A DNA stretch of 64,000 bases from Hsuehochloa calcarea (lineage: Eukaryota > Streptophyta > Magnoliopsida > Poales > Poaceae): assembly GCA_036346395.1 (NCBI GenBank), contig CM070596.1, positions 2,046,001 through 2,110,000 of the forward strand. The letters are read 5' to 3'. The translations under genes and the position numbers were made by a program. Below are positions 60,450-64,000 of the stretch, one piece after another. Position 1 is the first letter of the stretch. Each line of letters opens with the position of its first letter. The notes beneath the pieces were generated by a model, which saw nothing but the letters and a program-made list of their open reading frames with translations, ran no database searches and was not told the DNA's origin.

Positions 60450-60727
60450 GGGTTTCTTTGGAACACATGAATCAAAAAGTATAGGAATTGGATGACATAT
60501 CTAGTTGAATCTTGTGGAATTCTATAACGCTAGAATTGTTCAATTGTGCTGTTTGGATGCTTCACAGGAATAGAGTACATAATTTTGGAGAGATATAGAC
60601 ATAAAAGGAAATATTCCATGAGGTTAGACCTCATGTTAGATTTCCTCCAAAACTCACATGGATTGAGCCATTCCATACGAATTTCATAGGAAATTTAGGA
60701 GCTCGTTCCTTTGATCCAAAGAGACTC
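60450..60727. mobile_element. MITE, about 278 bp, with imperfect inverted ends
   Basis: The left end GGGTTTCTTTGGAACACATG pairs with the reverse complement of the right end, GAGTCTCTTTGGATCAAAGG. The interior (CATAGGAAATTTAGGAG, TTGGATGCTTCACAGGAATA) is typical of a widespread grass MITE group. The target duplication is not clear. Confidence 0.65.
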
Positions 60728-62520
60728 GTAGGAAAATCTTTCCTTGCCACTTGCGCTAGAGCTGGTTTGTTACTGACCTTTCTTGTGCAATGTTCAATTG
60801 TATATTTATTTCAAGGCGTTATCATCGTTCTATAAGCTTAAGAAAATAATAATATCGATCGTCATATCCAACTGCCTCAATGGTATATCTTGTAGTCAAA
60901 ACCAAGTAATTGACTTTAGCTAGTAATGGTCGAATTTGTACAGGAAAAGGAAATGCTTTTTTCTTTTCTTTTATAGGGGAAAACGAGATTATTTTGACTC
61001 TTTGCGTGATTTTTTATCATGCATTCAATCACTATTTTGTAATAGGAAACTTTGTTATATCATGCATGGTGGCAATATGGTAATTACCTCATATGACCAT
61101 GGTTATTTTCTACTTTCCAAAAGTTCATTTAATATATTTTTTCAGGTCGGACAATAAGTTGTCCAGTAGTGGGCGAGAGACCCTTTTCCACCGATGAGAT
61201 TTTATATATAAAAATTTGTAGAATTTTAGTTTGAAACTTAAAAGTCATACTTTGCTTTCCACAACTACCCTTTGCGCTCATTTTCTTAATGTTTCCATCG
61301 TGAAGGAGGTTATAAAATAGCCTTTGAAAAAAGAAACGGCAATATAATATGGTTTTTTTTGCAAAAACACGCCTGAATGTTTGTACAATTCCGAATCATG
61401 CATGCCACTTGATTTTAGATAGGACTGTAATGACAACGGATTTGTGATCCAAATCTTTGTACCGATCGACAGAGTTCAGCCATGCTTTGGTGTTATACTC
61501 TGATCCATAGGGTTCAGCCATGCCCAATCTTAATGTGTTTGTAAGTTACTAGAGATGTTTACATGACTTTTTTTTTAGAAATTGTTTCCTCTCGCAAAAT
61601 AAAAGGAAGATGGTTAAAAGCAAATATCTACATCGTTTGGAACGTGGGATTTTCCCATATTTCTACGGGGATTAAGTTGCTTCTTGTAAAATTCCTATGG
61701 TACAGCTAATCTTGTAATATACAACAACAAGGAATTAATTATCTCAAGCAAGCAACGCACACTACCGCATCCACCGAAGTTATTACTTACAATAACATTT
61801 AGATATGTGTTGTTTCACAATGTGTACAAATCGCATTTATGCTTGTTTTCCTACTAAATGCAAAGATATGCATTCTTATGCGTAATCTTGAATTTTCTTT
61901 TTAAAATTTTAGCTACACATTTTATAAGATTTAGATCAGTCACATGAATGTGGTGTTTGTAAATTTGTCATCGAAGTGCTTCCATTGCGTGTTCTCTAAA
62001 AAATATATTACATACCTAAAAGCTTTTACCAACATATTTTGGTAAAATCTGTGCAATATCTGAAATTTTACTGGCATGTTTTGGAAACAGAGAGCGGCGA
62101 TCTGAAGTAAAGTACGTACACCCAAACATGCCTGACAGATTGAGTTTTGACGCGGGGGGGAGCTAGCATTCAGACAAGCCATGCGGCCTAGGTAGACAAA
62201 AGCGGGAAGGATTCAAAGTTTCAAACACTACAAAATCCTTCTCCAAACTCTAATTTCTAGTAGTGAATAGGACTTTGCCACAAAAACACACCAAAAATCA
62301 TAAACTAATTCCCTGTCACACCGCATATTTCGAAATTAGCACCACCTAGATTTAAAAAATCTCCCCTAGACGAAACAAAACAAGGAAAGAATTAAATAAT
62401 AAACCCCACCATTATTTTTCCTCCTTAAAAAACCCCACTAATTTAACCCAATCACCAAACCAAACAAACAAAAAAGTTTTGAAAATTCCATCCATTTGCC
62501 CAATTTTTCTCCTTTGTTTA
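60728..62520. other. AT-rich intergenic sequence, nothing recognised
   Basis: It contains scattered short repeats (GTTCAGCCATGC twice at 61475-61525). No gene, RNA or terminal-repeat structure can be supported. Confidence 0.45.
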
Positions 62521-62821
62521 GATTAAAACCAATCAATCCCTTTTATTTCCTCTGTTTCTCCCATCTCTTCCTCCCTCTCCTTCCCTCTCTCGTGTCTCTT
62601 CTGTTCTTGAAGTTCTCGCCGGAAACCGGCCGCCGGCTCGCCGGAGAACTGCACCGTAGCTTCTGAGTCGGCACTCCAAGTTTTGGTATCTGAATTCTGG
62701 TTTGGAAGTTCGAGTTCGAATTTCCTGGCGCTTCTTGATCGCACCCGTGGGAAGAAGCAGAGGAGTCTCTCGTGGTCACGGCCCGACCAGGTGACAGGTA
62801 GCGTTTAGACCGGAGAGAACG
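62521..62821 (+). promoter_or_regulatory. Probable 5' leader of the AT-hook gene
   Basis: The sequence is pyrimidine-rich (CTCTTCCTCCCTCTCCTTCC at about 62565) and then GC-rich with CCGGCGAG-type text up to the start codon at 62822, in context AACGATGG. Confidence 0.5.
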
Positions 62822-63200
62822 ATGGAGACCACGGCGGCTTCGCCGGCTGTGCCTACGGCTGCTCAGCCGGCGCCGGAGGCGGAGCCAACGCTGCCGGCTA
62901 GCTCTCTGCCTGCGCCGGCGGCTGGGAGAGGTGATGGGAAGAGGAAGAGGGGGAGGCCGAGGAAGTACGGCCCGGAAGGGAGCCTGCTGCGGCCGCTGAA
63001 GGCGACGCCGATCTCGGCGTCGGTGCCGGACGACGCCGGCGGGGGGCAGTACACACCGGCTGCGGCGGTGGGGGCCGTCATGAAGCGTGGCAGGGGGCGC
63101 CCGGTGGGGTTCGTCAGCCGCGCGGCGCCGGTAGCGGTGACGGCCGCGGCGGTGGTCGTGTCGGCGCCGGCCGCCGCCCAGACGCAGCTCGGGCCGCTAG
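62822..63200 (+). CDS. AT-hook DNA-binding protein, AHL type (first exon, partial)
   Basis: The open frame from 62822 ends at a GT donor after 63200, in phase 1, giving the first 126 residues. It has an alanine/proline-rich start, then two AT-hooks: KRKRGRPRKYGPEG with RGRP at residues 43-46, and KRGRGRPVGF with RGRP at 91-94. AT-hooks bind the minor groove of AT-rich DNA. The first hook with its RKYGP extension is typical of AT-hook motif nuclear-localised (AHL) proteins, whose PPC/DUF296 domain should be in later exons beyond the window. The next 800 bases show no such exon, so the first intron runs past 64000. Reading past the donor adds only about a dozen residues before a stop. Confidence 0.85.
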
Positions 63201-64000
63201 GTACGTCCCCCTCACGCCTCAGCTCGATGCCTTGCTCCTGAATTCTGAGAAACTTCCCCGGAATTTCGTGTAATTTTGATCTGAGATTGGAATTCCGTGG
63301 TGAACGAAAGGTTGCAGCTTTCTTTTTTAGTTTAAAGATAGCCTGTTTAGTTGGAGTTTACTTAGAGTCTTGGACAAGCGTGGAAGAGAGGGAGACAGGG
63401 ACTGTTTAGTTTAGGTGACTAGGTAGGCGAACTGAAAGAGCCATGCAGCCTTCAGGTTTGTTCTGATTGGGTTTCCATGTGGCCATACGGTGTTCCGTGG
63501 TTTGGAAGTGGTTTCAGGCTTCAGGTTGTGTGACTTGTGACACCCCATCTAACCTTGTCCTGCAACACTCGATGAATTCACCATTCTCCTGATTCCGAAA
63601 AATGTATACCCCATCAAAAGTCCCAGTCTAGTATCTAGGAGAGACGCTGGTGATACCGGAATGTACCATGTCTCTTCAGGGACTCTGTTTTCAGTGGTGC
63701 AAAACTTCAAGTGGAGCATTTGAGTGTAAAATGTCTGAATTGCATGCTTGGTGTTTCACATGTGATGAGATGTACTGTCATTTGGAGGACTGTCTCTGTT
63801 TACTTTGTTAGAATAGGAGTACTTTTGACTTTCCTTATCTGTATATGGTACACATTTGTACTCCTTATATATATTGTCCATTAGACCCTTTTGAATATAC
63901 ACACAATACTTATAATATGGTAATAGAGTTAAGACACTAACCTACCTTCCTCCTTCCGCTGCCATCCTTCTGCCGACACCGCCGCGGCCTGCTGCGCCCG
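63201..64000 (+). other. First intron of the AT-hook gene (continues past window)
   Basis: The intron starts GTACGTCC. It is AT-rich with ordinary texture; the last 60 bases become pyrimidine- and GC-rich (CTTCCTCCTTCCGCTGCC), perhaps near another exon or an inserted repeat. Confidence 0.5.

Overview
This window looks like nuclear DNA of a grass (Poaceae), probably a rice-like genome. The genes have many introns, their first exons are very GC-rich while introns and spacers are AT-rich, and the spacers are full of grass-type transposons (CACTA, hAT, Mutator-like, Copia and other LTR elements). The encoded proteins are plant proteins, several with apparent organelle-targeting N-termini. There are no bacterial operons, CRISPR arrays or rRNA genes, and I recognised no tRNA. 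The species is an inference.

Layout. Bases 1-1.4 kb hold decayed coding-like sequence. A 10,017-bp CACTA (En/Spm) transposon occupies 1954-11970, with matching terminal CACTACTACA repeats and a TGT target duplication. Both its genes, a TNP2-type transposase and a DUF8039/Ulp1-like gene, are broken. From 12 to 15.5 kb there are LTR-element remains, a 111-bp triple repeat and a MITE. A START-domain lipid-binding protein gene lies on the minus strand at 15.9-19.3 kb. Bases 19.9-24.6 kb contain old, diverged direct duplications. Bases 24.8-38.3 kb are a nested retrotransposon stack: an internally deleted Copia element (minus strand) carries an LTR-like insert in its pol region and a 4,051-bp solo LTR (5-bp target duplication AAACT) in its 5' LTR, and a further LTR element with a 115-bp repeat array adjoins it.

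The gene-rich part is 38.6-55.8 kb. It holds TIM21 (plus strand, mitochondrial protein import), an LPA2-like photosystem II assembly factor (plus) and the large subunit of chloroplast 3-isopropylmalate dehydratase (minus, leucine biosynthesis, 13 exons). LPA2 and the dehydratase gene are convergent. Small DNA transposons sit close to their exons: a hAT element in the last TIM21 intron and a TIR element with a 9-bp target duplication just after the LPA2 stop. Bases 56-62 kb are mostly repeats (a second hAT copy, a Copia LTR end, a MITE) plus a GC-rich segment I could not assign. At 62.8 kb starts an AT-hook (AHL-like) gene that runs off the window.

The five recognised genes act in different pathways and compartments; nothing suggests they work as one system. 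The most informative content is the transposon structure: several insertions can be defined to the base, with target-site duplications and a partial relative order. I found no convincing undescribed biological system.
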